From Chloroflexota bacterium (GTDB lineage: Bacteria; Chloroflexota; Limnocylindria; P2-11E): DNA of 52,669 bases. A program made the translations under genes and the position numbers. The stretch is from the NCBI GenBank assembly GCA_028876375.1, contig JAGWSB010000005.1, positions 1 to 52,669 on the forward strand. Reading direction: 5' to 3'. This document shows, in pieces, positions 45,131-52,669 of the stretch; the stretch's first letter is position 1; each line of letters starts with the position of its first letter. Below the pieces are notes generated by a model. That model was not told the origin of the DNA. It searched no databases and saw nothing but the letters and a program-made list of their open reading frames with translations.

Positions 45131-46201
45131 CTACTTGTTGGCGGTCTCGACGAAGGTCGGGTCGTACGTCTTCGCGAGATCGATGTTCGCGGTGGCGATC
45201 TTGTCGTTGAACGAGCTCACCGTCTTCAGGACGAACTGCGGCCCGCCGACGGGCATCTTCCCGTCCGGCGTGAACATCTGGTAGCTGTCCTTGAGCGCCT
45301 GGATGTACTCGTCCTTGTTCGCGGAGGAGTAGTCCGCGGGCAGCTTCGCCGTCACGTCCTCCGCCTTGTGCGACGCGATCCACTTCAGCGTCTTGACGTA
45401 CGCGTTCACGACCTTCTGGACGACGTCCTTGTGCGCGGCGATGTAGTCGGGGCGCGCCCACAGGGCGATGAAGGGGTAGTCGCCGCCCATCGCGGCCTGC
45501 GTCGTGTCCGGCTTGGAGAGGTCCACGCCGAGGACCGCGATCTTCTGCGAGACGAGCCGCAGCACGGTGGGCTGCGTCGTGATCCCGATGTCGATCTGGC
45601 CGTTCTTCATCCCCGCGATGAAGGTGTCGCCCGCGCCAGCCTTGACGTAGGTCACGTCGGAGACCTGAAGGCCGTTGTGGACGGCGATGGCGCGCATGAG
45701 CGTGTGCGTGCCGGATCCGAGCGAGGTCACGCCGGCCTTGAGGCCCTTCCAGTCCTTGGGCGACTTGATCTTGTCGGCGACCCGCGTCGAATACATGATG
45801 AATTCGCCGGGCTCGCGCAGCAGCACCGCGACGCACGTGATCGGCTTGCCCGCGGCCTGCAGGTCGATGGTGTGGTCGTAGGAGCCGGACCCGATGTCGA
45901 CGTGGCCCGCCGCGACCTCGTTCTCGGTGTCGACGCCCGAGGGCTCGTCGAGCATGTCGGCGTCGAGCCCTTCGTCGGCGAAGAACCCGAGCTGCTTCGT
46001 GAGCATGTTCGGCAGGTAGATCTGCTTGTTGAGCCCGCCGACCATGATCTTGACCTTCGCGAGAGGCGCCTTGGTCGCCGCCGTGGTCGCCTGCGCCGCG
46101 CTGGGCGCGGCGCTGGGGCCGGCGCTCGGTGTGGCCGCCCCGCCGCAGGCCGCGGCGACGAGGCTCGCGATGACCGCGATGGCCGGAATACGGGTGCGCA
46201 T
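45131..46201 (-). CDS. NMT1/SsuA-type ABC substrate-binding lipoprotein
   Basis: A 356-residue lipoprotein (signal ending SLVAAACGGA, then a long Ala/Ser/Pro/Thr linker). Features of nitrate/sulphonate/thiamine-precursor binding proteins: YLPNMLTKQLGFFADEGLDA, VAAGHVDIGSGSYDHTIDLQ, LKAGVTSLGSGTHTLMRAIA, KNGQIDIGITTQPTVLRLVS and VQKVVNAYVKTLKWIASHKA. Such proteins bind small organic anions or pyrimidines; the ligand here is unknown. ATG at 46201 with the strong site GGAGGAGGAC. Third gene of the importer operon. Confidence 0.9.
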   Translation of the reverse strand: MRTRIPAIAVIASLVAAACGGAATPSAGPSAAPSAAQATTAATKAPLAKVKIMVGGLNKQIYLPNMLTKQLGFFADEGLDADMLDEPSGVDTENEVAAGHVDIGSGSYDHTIDLQAAGKPITCVAVLLREPGEFIMYSTRVADKIKSPKDWKGLKAGVTSLGSGTHTLMRAIAVHNGLQVSDVTYVKAGAGDTFIAGMKNGQIDIGITTQPTVLRLVSQKIAVLGVDLSKPDTTQAAMGGDYPFIALWARPDYIAAHKDVVQKVVNAYVKTLKWIASHKAEDVTAKLPADYSSANKDEYIQALKDSYQMFTPDGKMPVGGPQFVLKTVSSFNDKIATANIDLAKTYDPTFVETANK

Positions 46202-46228
46202 GTCCTCCTCCTGTCTCTTGCGCGGGTG

Positions 46229-47140
46229 TCAGATCGTGACGTCGGTGATCGCGTTGGGCCGCCAGCGGATGAGCACGCTCTCGAGGCGGGTCACGAGGGC
46301 CTCGGCGAGGATCGCGATGACCGCGAGGATCAACATCGCGGCGTAGACGCCGTTCGAGTTGAAGCTGCCCTGCGCGGTCGCGATCATCAGACCGATCCCC
46401 TGGCGTGCCCCGAGGTACTCGCCGACGATCGCGCCGACGAGGGCGAAGCCGAGGCTCGTGTGGAGGCTGGCGATGATCCACGAGAGCGCGGACGGGAGGA
46501 CGACGTCGGTGAACAGCCGCCGCTCGTCCGCGCCGAGGATCCGTGCGTTCGCGACGAGATCGCGGTCGACCTCGCGCACGCCCTGGAAGGCGTTGAAGAA
46601 GACGACGAAGAAGACGAGGACGACCGCCAGGGCCACCTTGGAAGGCATCTCGAGGCCGAGCGCGATGGTGAAGATCGATCCGAGCACGACGCGCGGCATG
46701 GCGTTGAGGGCCTTGATGTACGGACCCAGGACGTCCGACAGCATGCGGCTGCGTCCGAGGACGACGCCGAAGACGATGCCGAGGGCCACTCCGATCAGGA
46801 AGCCGAGCACCGTCTCCTCGAGCGTCACGACGATCTGCTCCCAGAGAGGGCCCTGCGCCGTGCCGTTCCGCGCCCACGTGACGAGCTGGGCCCATATGCC
46901 CGACGGCTTCCCGAAGAAGAAGGGATCGATGACGCACGTCGCCGTGTCCTTCCCCTCGCAGCGCAGCGACGTGAGCGCCTCCCAGGACGCGAGGATGAAG
47001 ACGCCGAGGCCGATCCGCAGCGCGAAGACGAGGAGCCGTCGGCGGGCATGCGCCCTCGCGCGCACGGCGTCCTGGTCGCCGCTCGCGCGCTCGAGCCCGC
47101 CCACGCCGCTAAGAGGCGACGCTGTGCTTTGTGCGCTCAT
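46229..47140 (-). CDS. NMT1/SsuC-type ABC transporter permease
   Basis: A 303-residue inner-membrane permease of the TauC/SsuC type. A basic N-terminus precedes TM1 (FALRIGLGVFILASWEALTS). A short outer loop has two cysteines (RCEGKDTATCVIDPFF). Then TLEETVLGFLIGVALGIVFG, YIKALNAMPRVVLGSIFTIA, the EAA loop NARILGADERRLFTDVVLPS and GEYLGARQGIGLMIATAQG. The ATPase gene overlaps its first 32 bases. Works with the ATPase and the binding protein encoded on either side. Confidence 0.92.
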   Translation of the reverse strand: MSAQSTASPLSGVGGLERASGDQDAVRARAHARRRLLVFALRIGLGVFILASWEALTSLRCEGKDTATCVIDPFFFGKPSGIWAQLVTWARNGTAQGPLWEQIVVTLEETVLGFLIGVALGIVFGVVLGRSRMLSDVLGPYIKALNAMPRVVLGSIFTIALGLEMPSKVALAVVLVFFVVFFNAFQGVREVDRDLVANARILGADERRLFTDVVLPSALSWIIASLHTSLGFALVGAIVGEYLGARQGIGLMIATAQGSFNSNGVYAAMLILAVIAILAEALVTRLESVLIRWRPNAITDVTI

Positions 47141-47939
47141 AGCTGACCAGCACCTCGTCCCGCAGGTCTTTCCAGATCTCCTCGTAGAGCTCGACGAACC
47201 GTGGCTCGAAGCGCACCTCGGCGATGCTCCGCGGCCGCGGGATGTCGACCCGGTATTCGCCCTTCACCGTCCCCGGGCCGGCGGTGATCACGACGACGCG
47301 GTCCGACAGCGCGATCGCCTCCTCGAGGTCGTGGGTGACGAACGCGACCGAGGCGCCGGTCGTCGACCAGAGGTCGAGGAGCTCGTTCTCCATGAGCAGA
47401 CGCGTCTGCACGTCGAGCGCGCTGAAGGGCTCATCCATGAGGAGGACGCGCGGGCCGTTGATGAGCGTCTGCGCGAGCGCGACGCGCTTCCGCATGCCGC
47501 CCGACAGCTGGTGCGGGTAGTAGCGCTCGAAGCCCGCGAGGCCGACCCGCACGACCCACTCGCGGGCGCGCGACTCCGCGTCCGACCGCCCGACCCCGCG
47601 GAAGCGCGGGCCTACGGCGACGTTGTCGAGGACGTTCTTCCACGGGAAGATCGCGTCGCGCTGGAACATGTAGCCGGCGGACCGCTCCACGCCGTGGACC
47701 GGGTGGCCGAGGACGCGGACCTCGCCGCGGCTGGGCGGCTCGAGCCCCGAGATGAGCGCGAGCGTCGTCGACTTGCCGCAGCCCGTCGGCCCGACGATGG
47801 CGCAGAACTCGCCCGGCGCGACGGTGAGGTCGAGGTCGCGGAGGGCGGTGAAAGCGTGGCCCGCGGGGTTCACGAACCTCTTCGTGACGCCGCGCAGCTC
47901 TATGGCCGCGACCGATCCCGTCCCGTCACCCGCTCGCAC
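47109..47939 (-). CDS. NMT1/SsuB-type ABC transporter ATPase
   Basis: A 276-residue ATPase. Walker A is GPTGCGKSTTLALISGLEPP, the Q-loop MFQRDAIFPWKNVLDNVAVG, the signature QLSGGMRKRVALAQTLINGP, Walker B VLLMDEPFSALDVQTRLLME and the H-loop VAFVTHDLEEAIALSDRVVV. First gene of the operon, reading away from the 9-bp repeat array. GTG start at 47939. Cognate partners are the permease and binding protein that follow. Confidence 0.93.
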   Translation of the reverse strand: MRAGDGTGSVAAIELRGVTKRFVNPAGHAFTALRDLDLTVAPGEFCAIVGPTGCGKSTTLALISGLEPPSRGEVRVLGHPVHGVERSAGYMFQRDAIFPWKNVLDNVAVGPRFRGVGRSDAESRAREWVVRVGLAGFERYYPHQLSGGMRKRVALAQTLINGPRVLLMDEPFSALDVQTRLLMENELLDLWSTTGASVAFVTHDLEEAIALSDRVVVITAGPGTVKGEYRVDIPRPRSIAEVRFEPRFVELYEEIWKDLRDEVLVSYERTKHSVAS

Positions 47940-47984
47940 GATCGTGCCACGCTGCCGCGACGCGGGCGCGGCGCATAGCCATTC

Positions 47985-48038
47985 GGTCGCACCGGTCGTT
48001 CTGGTCGTTCCGGCGCTTTTGGTCGTTGTGGTCCCGCA
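47985..48038. repeat. Array of six 9-bp direct repeats in the divergent promoter region
   Basis: Six consecutive 9-base units without gaps: GGTCGCACC, GGTCGTTCT, GGTCGTTCC, GGCGCTTTT, GGTCGTTGT, GGTCCCGCA, at 47985, 47994, 48003, 48012, 48021 and 48030. Consensus GGTCGTTnn. It occupies the middle of the 130-base gap between the ATPase gene (starts 47939, minus) and the sensor kinase gene (starts 48070, plus), the natural place for the response-regulator operator. The array is seen; its role as operator is inferred. Confidence 0.75.
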
Positions 48039-48069
48039 CCGGCCGGACCGCGCGCGACACTATCCGCGC

Positions 48070-49644
48070 ATGCGCTGGCCGCGAGCTCTCGCCTCGCAGC
48101 TCCTCCTGCTCCAGATCGCCATCGTCGCGACGACGGTGGCCCTCGGCACGCTCGTTTCGCTGTGGCTCGTCAGCCAGCAGGTCGACGCGGAGTACGAGCA
48201 GCGCTCGCTCGCGATCGCGCACGCGGTCGCGAGCACCCCCGACATCCTCGAGGCGTACGGCACGGCCGACCCGGCGAGGGTCATCCAGCCGATCGCCGAG
48301 GCCATCCGCAAGAGCTCGGGCGCGTCGTTCGTCGTCGTGACCGACGCGGGCGGCATCCGCTACTCGCATCCGAACCCCGCGGAGATCGGCAAGCGCGTCT
48401 CGACCGATCCGTCGGAAGCGCTTTCGGGGCGCGACTACGTCGGCATCCAGCAGGGCACTCTGGGGCTCTCCGTCCGCGGGAAGACCCCCGTCCGTGCCGC
48501 GGACGGGAGCGTGATCGGCGAGGTCTCGGTCGGCTTTCTCGTGCCGAAGGTCCAGGAGACGCTCTCGGGCTCGCTCCCGCTGCTCCTGGCGAACTTCCTC
48601 CTCGCCCTCGCCCTCGGGGTCGTGGGGTCCCTCCTCCTCGCGCGCCGCCTGAAGCGCCAGACCCTCGGCCTCGAGCCGAGCCAGATCGCCGCGCTCGTCG
48701 AGGAGCGCGAGGCGGTCCTCCACGGCATCCGCGAGGGCGTCGTCGCGACGGACCTGGCCGGGCGCATCACGCTCGTCAACGACGAGGCCCGGCGGCTGCT
48801 CTCGCTCGACGCGTCCTGCGTCGGCCAGCGCGTCGAGAGCGTGATCCCGGCCGGGGCCATGCGCGACGTCCTCACCGGGGCGCGCCCCGGGACGGACGAG
48901 GTCGTGCTCTCCAGCGAGCGCGTCCTCGTCGTCAACCGCATGCCGGCCGCCGTGCGCGGTGAGACGATCGGGGCGGTCGCGACGCTTCGCGACCGCACGG
49001 AGATCGAGGGCGCGCTCCAGCAGCTCCACACCGAGCGGACCCTCGCGCACGCCCTGCGGACGCAGGCGCACGAGTTCTACAACAAGCTCCACGCGGTGAG
49101 CGGCCTCATCGAGCTAGGCCGCACCGACGAGGCCGTCGGCCTCATCTCGAGCACCGCGCTCGTGCATCAGGAGCTCGTCGACACGGTGCGCGGCCGCATC
49201 GGCGATCCGACCCTCGCCGCGCTCCTCCTCGCGAAGGCGTCCGTCGCGTCCGAGCGCGGCGTGGACTTCCGCCTCGCCGGTGACGCGCGCCTCGCGGGCG
49301 AGGCCGTCGACCCGCGCGACCTCATCACGGTCGTCGGCAACCTCGTCGACAACGCGATCGACGCCGCCGCCGGGACGCCCGGCGCGTGGATCGAGGTCGG
49401 GCTCGCCGACGGCCCCGGCAGCGTCGAGATCCGCGTGCGCGACTCGGGGCCGGGCATCAGCCCCGCACACGCCTCCGACATCTGGGACGAGGGGTTCACG
49501 ACGAAGCGCGGGGTCGCGCACCACGGCCTCGGGCTCGCGCTCGTGCGCCAGATCACGGAGCGCCGCGGCGGCTCCGTGCGCATGAACACCGAAGGAGCGA
49601 CCGAGTTCGCCGTCGTCCTTCCCACGGGAGTGCTCGCCCGATGA
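48070..49644 (+). CDS. CitA/DcuS-like sensor histidine kinase
   Basis: A 524-residue membrane kinase. TM1 is QLLLLQIAIVATTVALGTLV, followed by an outer PAS/Cache-type sensor (GASFVVVTDAGGIRYSHPNP, then SGRDYVGIQQGTLGLSVRGK and GSVIGEVSVGFLVPK), TM2 LPLLLANFLLALALGVVGSL, a cytoplasmic PAS (HGIREGVVATDLAGRITLVN) and the SPOB-type dimer helix with phospho-acceptor H334 in RTQAHEFYNKLHAVSGLIEL. The ATPase has NLVDNAIDAAAG, RDSGPGIS and HHGLGLALVRQITERRGGSV. ATG at 48070 lies six bases after a weak CACTAT. Family members sense carboxylates, but the ligand here is unknown. Confidence 0.93.
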   Translation: MRWPRALASQLLLLQIAIVATTVALGTLVSLWLVSQQVDAEYEQRSLAIAHAVASTPDILEAYGTADPARVIQPIAEAIRKSSGASFVVVTDAGGIRYSHPNPAEIGKRVSTDPSEALSGRDYVGIQQGTLGLSVRGKTPVRAADGSVIGEVSVGFLVPKVQETLSGSLPLLLANFLLALALGVVGSLLLARRLKRQTLGLEPSQIAALVEEREAVLHGIREGVVATDLAGRITLVNDEARRLLSLDASCVGQRVESVIPAGAMRDVLTGARPGTDEVVLSSERVLVVNRMPAAVRGETIGAVATLRDRTEIEGALQQLHTERTLAHALRTQAHEFYNKLHAVSGLIELGRTDEAVGLISSTALVHQELVDTVRGRIGDPTLAALLLAKASVASERGVDFRLAGDARLAGEAVDPRDLITVVGNLVDNAIDAAAGTPGAWIEVGLADGPGSVEIRVRDSGPGISPAHASDIWDEGFTTKRGVAHHGLGLALVRQITERRGGSVRMNTEGATEFAVVLPTGVLAR

Positions 49645-50342
49645 CGATCCGCACGCTCGTCGTCGACGACGACTTCCGCGTCGCGGACGTCCACCGCGGG
49701 TTCCTCGAGCGGCTGCCGGCGTTCGCCACGGTCGGCGTCGCGCACACCGCGGCGCAGGCGCTGGCCATGGCCGACGAGCTCCGTCCCGACCTCGTCCTCC
49801 TCGACATCTATCTCCCCGACCGCTCCGGCCTCGAGGTCCTGCGCGAGCTGCGCGCGCCGGGGAGGCCGCCGGTCGACGTCATCGCCATCACCGCGGCGAA
49901 GGACGTCGAGACGCTACGGGCCGCGCTCCGGTCGGGCATCGCCCACTACCTCGTCAAGCCCTTCCAGTTCAACGCCTTCCGCGAGAAGCTCGAGAGCTAC
50001 GCCGCGGCGCACGCGCGCCTCGCGCGCCCCGGCGACGTCGACCAGAGCGAGGTCGACCGGATCGTCGGGCTCCTCCGGGCCGATACCGTGAGCGCGCTCC
50101 CCAAGGGGCTCTCGACCGCGACGCTCGAGCTGGTGGCGCGGACGGTCCAGGGCGCGCGCGGCGACCTCTCCGCGGTCGACCTCGCGCAGGCGACGGGGAT
50201 CAGCCGCGTCACCGCGCGGCGCTATCTCGAGCACCTGGCGCGGTCCGGGCTCGTCACGATCTCGATGCGCTACGGGTCCGCGGGGCGGCCGGAGCACCGC
50301 TACCACTGGACGCGGACCGCGGCGAGCGCCGAGCCGGCGTGA
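49641..50342 (+). CDS. CitB/DcuR-like response regulator
   Basis: A 233-residue regulator. Receiver: LVVDDDFRVADVHRGFLERL, phospho-acceptor D55 in PDLVLLDIYLPDRSGLEVLR, VIAITAAKDVETLRAALRSG and HYLVKPFQFNAFREKLESYA. The DNA-binding part reads LSTATLELVARTVQGARGDL, ATGISRVTARRYLEHLARSG and GSAGRPEHRYHW, the winged-helix type of the CitB family. The ATG overlaps the kinase stop by four bases (ATGA). Likely target: the 9-bp repeats and the divergent importer operon. Confidence 0.93.
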   Translation: MTIRTLVVDDDFRVADVHRGFLERLPAFATVGVAHTAAQALAMADELRPDLVLLDIYLPDRSGLEVLRELRAPGRPPVDVIAITAAKDVETLRAALRSGIAHYLVKPFQFNAFREKLESYAAAHARLARPGDVDQSEVDRIVGLLRADTVSALPKGLSTATLELVARTVQGARGDLSAVDLAQATGISRVTARRYLEHLARSGLVTISMRYGSAGRPEHRYHWTRTAASAEPA

Positions 50343-50409
50343 GGCCGCCGGGAACCGGAAGCACGCGCCGACCGTCATAGCGGCAGAGCCATCGCTCTCG
50401 GAGGTCGGC

Positions 50410-51198
50410 ATGCTCAGCACCTTCCAGAAGGCGGTCCTCGGCACCATCGCCGGCGCCGCCGTCCTCATCGCCCTCGTCATCTCGGCCAAGGGCTCGACGA
50501 CGCCCGTGTCGCTCCTCACACAGGGTCCGTCCGCCCTGTCGACGCCGACCGGCACCGGCGGAGTCGCGCCTGGCCTCGTCACGACCGGCGACGGGACGGC
50601 GAAGGTGAAGCCCGACGCCGCGATCATCACCGTCGGCGCCGTCGCGCAGGCGGGCACCGCGGCAGACGCGCAGGCGCAGGTCGCGCAGCGCGTCGACGCC
50701 ATCCTCAAGCGCGCGAAGGACCTCGGCATCGCCGACAAGGACACGCGCAACGCGGGCTACTCGATCCAGCCCCAGTACGCGTACGCCCAGGGGCAAGCGC
50801 CGCGGATCACCGGCTACCAGGCGACGCAGCAGGTCGCGCTCACCTACCGGAACGTCGACAACGCCGGCAAGGCGCTCGACGCGCTCGTGCAGGGCGACGT
50901 CGCGGCGAACACCGTCAGCATCGTCCTCACCCTCGACGACCCCAAGCAGGCGCAGGCCGACGCGAGGACCCAGGCGATCCAGGACGCGCGCGCGAAAGCC
51001 GACGCCATGGCGAAGACCGCGGGCATCACGCTCGGCAGGATCGTCGCCATCAGCGACCTCTCGGCGAGCGCGCCGTCGAAGTCGCTGTACGGCCCGATCG
51101 CCGCGCCGATGCCGGCGGGACGTGACGTGGCGAGCCAGGTCCCGACGGGTGACCTCGACGTCGAGGTGCGCGTCCAAGTGCAGTTCGAGATCCAGTAA
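50410..51198 (+). CDS. SIMPL-domain (DUF541) exported protein
   Basis: A 262-residue protein with an N-terminal membrane anchor or signal (AVLGTIAGAAVLIALVISAK), a Ser/Thr/Gly linker, and a SIMPL domain (from about residue 56): LVTTGDGTAKVKPDAAIITV, DAILKRAKDLGIADKDTRNA, YSIQPQYAYAQGQAPRITGY, QQVALTYRNVDNAGKALDAL and IQDARAKADAMAKTAGITLG. Likely faces the outside. The molecular function of this family is not established. The ATG at 50410 follows GGAGGT (50400-50405). No operon partner. Confidence 0.9.
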   Translation: MLSTFQKAVLGTIAGAAVLIALVISAKGSTTPVSLLTQGPSALSTPTGTGGVAPGLVTTGDGTAKVKPDAAIITVGAVAQAGTAADAQAQVAQRVDAILKRAKDLGIADKDTRNAGYSIQPQYAYAQGQAPRITGYQATQQVALTYRNVDNAGKALDALVQGDVAANTVSIVLTLDDPKQAQADARTQAIQDARAKADAMAKTAGITLGRIVAISDLSASAPSKSLYGPIAAPMPAGRDVASQVPTGDLDVEVRVQVQFEIQ

Positions 51199-51218
51199 CG
51201 ACCGTTCCTCGCAAGGCG

Positions 51219-51539
51219 TCAGCGGACGGCCGCGCCAGCGATGACGCGGCCGTCGCGCATCCGGACGATCCGGTCCGCGCGCACGGCCACGTCGTCATCG
51301 TGCGACGCGACGATCACCGTCAGCCCTTCGGCGCGCCGCAGCTCGGAGAGCAGGTCGAGGATCTCCGCAGCCGCGGCGTGATCGAGGTTCCCGGTCGGCT
51401 CGTCCGCGAGTAGGAGCCGTGGTCCGTTCGATCCGGACGTGGGGCGGTCGAGCCGACCGATGAGGTTGAGGAGCGTCGACTTCCCCGGTCCCGAGGGCCT
51501 AGCGCGCGCGCGTACAGGCTCCCGTTCGGCACGACCCAT
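51219..51539 (-). pseudogene. Internally deleted ABC-transporter ATPase (LolD/MacB-type)
   Basis: A 106-residue open frame joining two ends of a LolD-like ATPase. It starts with a scrambled leader and a partial Walker A (PSGPGKSTLLNLIGRLDRPT, SG), then jumps directly to NGPRLLLADEPTGNLDHAAA, with the H-loop in VIVASHDDDVAVRADRIVRM. About 100 residues containing the Q-loop and the LSGGQ signature are missing, as is the N-terminal strand before Walker A, so it cannot be an active ATPase. No FtsX/MacB-like permease is adjacent. Confidence 0.8.
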
Positions 51540-51578
51540 TCGACCAACTACGCGCGGTCCTATTCGCGGCAGAACGGG

Positions 51579-52055
51579 TCACGCGACGGGAACCTGCGGC
51601 GCTCGCGCGGAGCGAACGATGCCCGGGAGCGCGAAGAGCGCGGCCCCGGCTATGCAGTCGATCCAGAGCTTCAACTGGTCGGTATCCCGCGGGGACGGGT
51701 AGTAGCTCACCGGCAGCGGGATCCCGGCGAACGGCAGTTCGGCCATGTTCATGGCGATCGCGATGACCAGGAAGAGGACGGCGCCGAGGGTCATAAGAAC
51801 GGGATGTCCCCCACGCCACATCGGCAGGCCGAACACGAGGGCGGTGATCACGACGTTGATCTCGAACGGTGCGAGCGAGAACGTTACTGGCTTGCAGCCG
51901 AGGCTTATGACGCCGCCGAATCCACACGAGCGGCCGACCAGGAGGGGCGCACCGTAACCCCCGTTGGGGCCAACGAATAGCGTCGTCAGCTCCGTCAGCA
52001 CGCCCTCGACGAACAGGGCAGCGATCACCGCCACGACCGAGCGACGGAATATCAC
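51579..52055 (-). CDS. Small multi-spanning membrane protein of unknown function
   Basis: A 158-residue protein with about four hydrophobic helices (VVAVIAALFVEGVLTELTTL, INVVITALVFGLPMW, VLMTLGAVLFLVIAIAMNMA and LWIDCIAGAALFALPGIVRS). A loop contains VGRSCGFGGVISLGCKPV with two cysteines. The GTG at 52055 overlaps the end of the frameshifted remnant (GTGA). No family recognised. It lies in a decayed stretch, so it may be poorly expressed. Confidence 0.55.
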   Translation of the reverse strand: MIFRRSVVAVIAALFVEGVLTELTTLFVGPNGGYGAPLLVGRSCGFGGVISLGCKPVTFSLAPFEINVVITALVFGLPMWRGGHPVLMTLGAVLFLVIAIAMNMAELPFAGIPLPVSYYPSPRDTDQLKLWIDCIAGAALFALPGIVRSARAPQVPVA

Positions 52056-52463
52056 TCGAGGACGATCGAGCGATCGATCTCGCCGATCACCGGACGCTCG
52101 AGTCCACTACCGGCGTGCCGTCCGCCCGACGCACCGTGAACCGCAACGGTATCGTCCGTCCGGCCTGGAGCGTCCGACCATTCCAGAGGTCGCGAGCGGC
52201 TCACCCCATTGGTATCGGTAAGAGTACGCGACGAACGTCGTCCGCCGCGCCGCGACGTTGCCGGCGCGATCCTCCGCGAACACGTCCAGTGCGTGCTCGC
52301 ACGGCGCGAGGCGTAGCGCGACGGCCGGAAGCAGACAGACGCAACGGAGATGATCAGCACCTGTCGTGGACCTGGCGTCGAGGTCGTAGAACGCCAGCGA
52401 GGCCGACACTCCTTCGCCCTCGAAGCTGCCCGCCTCCGAGTACAGGCCCTCGTAGGTGTTCAT
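52052..52463 (-). pseudogene. Frameshifted remnant of a secreted Ig-like/PxKF-type protein
   Basis: Three minus-strand frames together read as the end of a beta-sandwich surface protein. Frame 1 (from 52463) includes EHALDVFAEDRAGNVAARRT and TFVAYSYRYQW. A second frame (52200-52087) reads ARDLWNGRTLQAGRTIPLRF and TVRRADGTPVVDSSV, like PxKF-type repeats. A third frame ends VIGEIDRSIVLE at 52052. Two frame changes are needed, near 52190 and 52095. This is decay, or errors in the assembly. Confidence 0.6.
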
Positions 52464-52540
52464 GTCGGGGTGATCTGGATCGGATGAAGTCGGTCGCGGT
52501 CACGTACCCGATCACCATTGTTCGTTGTGTGGGACGCGAC

Positions 52541-52560
52541 GCTAGCGCCTGGGCGCTAGC
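52541..52560 (-). terminator. Hairpin at the end of the right-edge gene
   Basis: GCTAGCGC (52541-52548) and GCGCTAGC (52553-52560) form a perfect 8-bp stem around CTGG. The stop codon of the right-edge gene lies within the stem. No U tract on the minus strand. Apart from this, 52464-52555 holds nothing recognisable. Confidence 0.4.
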
Positions 52561-52669
52561 GGTAGGTCTCAGGCGCGTGGCGCCACGCGCGCCACGCCTC
52601 CATGTCGTGGCTGGGGAAGCAGCGCTCGAGGTCGTCCTTGACGAGCGAGCGGATCAGGGCGAGCGACGC
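52556..52669 (-). CDS. C-terminal end of an unknown gene (partial)
   Basis: The last 37 codons of a minus-strand gene entering from the right edge, ending RCFPSHDMEAWRAWRHAPET YR (split) with TAG at 52558-52556. The visible part is helix-rich and ordinary in codon use. No family can be assigned. Confidence 0.5.
   Translation of the reverse strand, partial: ASLALIRSLVKDDLERCFPSHDMEAWRAWRHAPETYR

Noticed and set aside
47985-48038. Reading the 9-bp array as CRISPR or as replication iterons
   Set aside because: Units are too short and without spacers for CRISPR, and no replication initiator gene, DnaA boxes or AT-rich unwinding region is nearby.
52541-52560. The palindrome as a recombination (att) site
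   Set aside because: No integrase, tRNA or second copy is seen; its position over a stop codon fits a terminator better.

Overview
The window is GC-rich, densely packed chromosomal DNA from what is probably a Chloroflexota bacterium, possibly a soil or groundwater lineage such as Limnocylindria. This is inferred from gene content, not from a marker search. The clues are a GlmL/MutL-like protein followed by the uncharacterised partner I recall beside it in Chloroflexota, a deazaflavin (F420)-type oxidoreductase, many GTG starts with GTGA or TAGTG stop/start overlaps, split GcvP, and several -10-like hexamers only a few bases from start codons. No rRNA, tRNA, CRISPR array, insertion sequence or replication origin was seen.

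Layout. (1) 1-5530, minus: SUF iron-sulphur assembly, Rrf2 regulator-sufC-sufS-sufU-oxidoreductase-sufB-sufD (sufD runs off the left edge). (2) 5670-15343, minus: two oligopeptide-type ABC modules, each binding protein-permease-permease, on either side of a single ATPase pair. Each binding-protein gene is followed by a strong hairpin. (3) 15574-38056, minus: a block of 25 genes in one direction with almost no gaps. In transcription order it holds an acyl-CoA carboxylase (carboxyltransferase, biotin carboxylase, biotin carrier), a small penicillin-acylase-like protein, methylmalonyl-CoA mutase and epimerase, a class I glutamine-amidotransferase hydrolase, the GlmL-like pair, the t6A tRNA-modification genes tsaE-tsaB-rimI-tsaD with an SCP2-like gene, HD and Nudix hydrolases, the glycine cleavage genes gcvT-H-PA-PB, an NlpC/P60 protein, and an ECF sigma factor with a membrane partner and an orphan binding protein. 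(4) 38101-38805, minus: orphan OmpR-type response regulator. (5) 39013-43749, plus: amino-acid permease, PP2C phosphatase, Ser/Thr kinase and glutamine synthetase, the last three translationally coupled. (6) 43756-47939, minus: an NMT1-type ABC importer plus a second, unrelated binding protein, divergent from (7) 48070-50342, plus: a CitA/DcuS-like two-component system. Between (6) and (7) lies an array of six 9-bp direct repeats. (8) 50410-52669: a SIMPL-domain protein, then a decayed stretch with an internally deleted ABC ATPase, a membrane protein, a frameshifted secreted-protein remnant and the end of an unknown gene.

How the genes work together. Carboxylase, epimerase and mutase form the propionyl-CoA to succinyl-CoA route, but the mutase lacks its B12-binding domain, which must be encoded elsewhere. 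Gcv plus the peptide and amino-acid importers suggest growth on peptides and amino acids. The best candidates for something new are the 9-bp repeat array, the element shared by the rrf2 and sufB promoters, the GlmL-like pair next to the B12-dependent mutase, and the sigma/membrane/binding-protein module.
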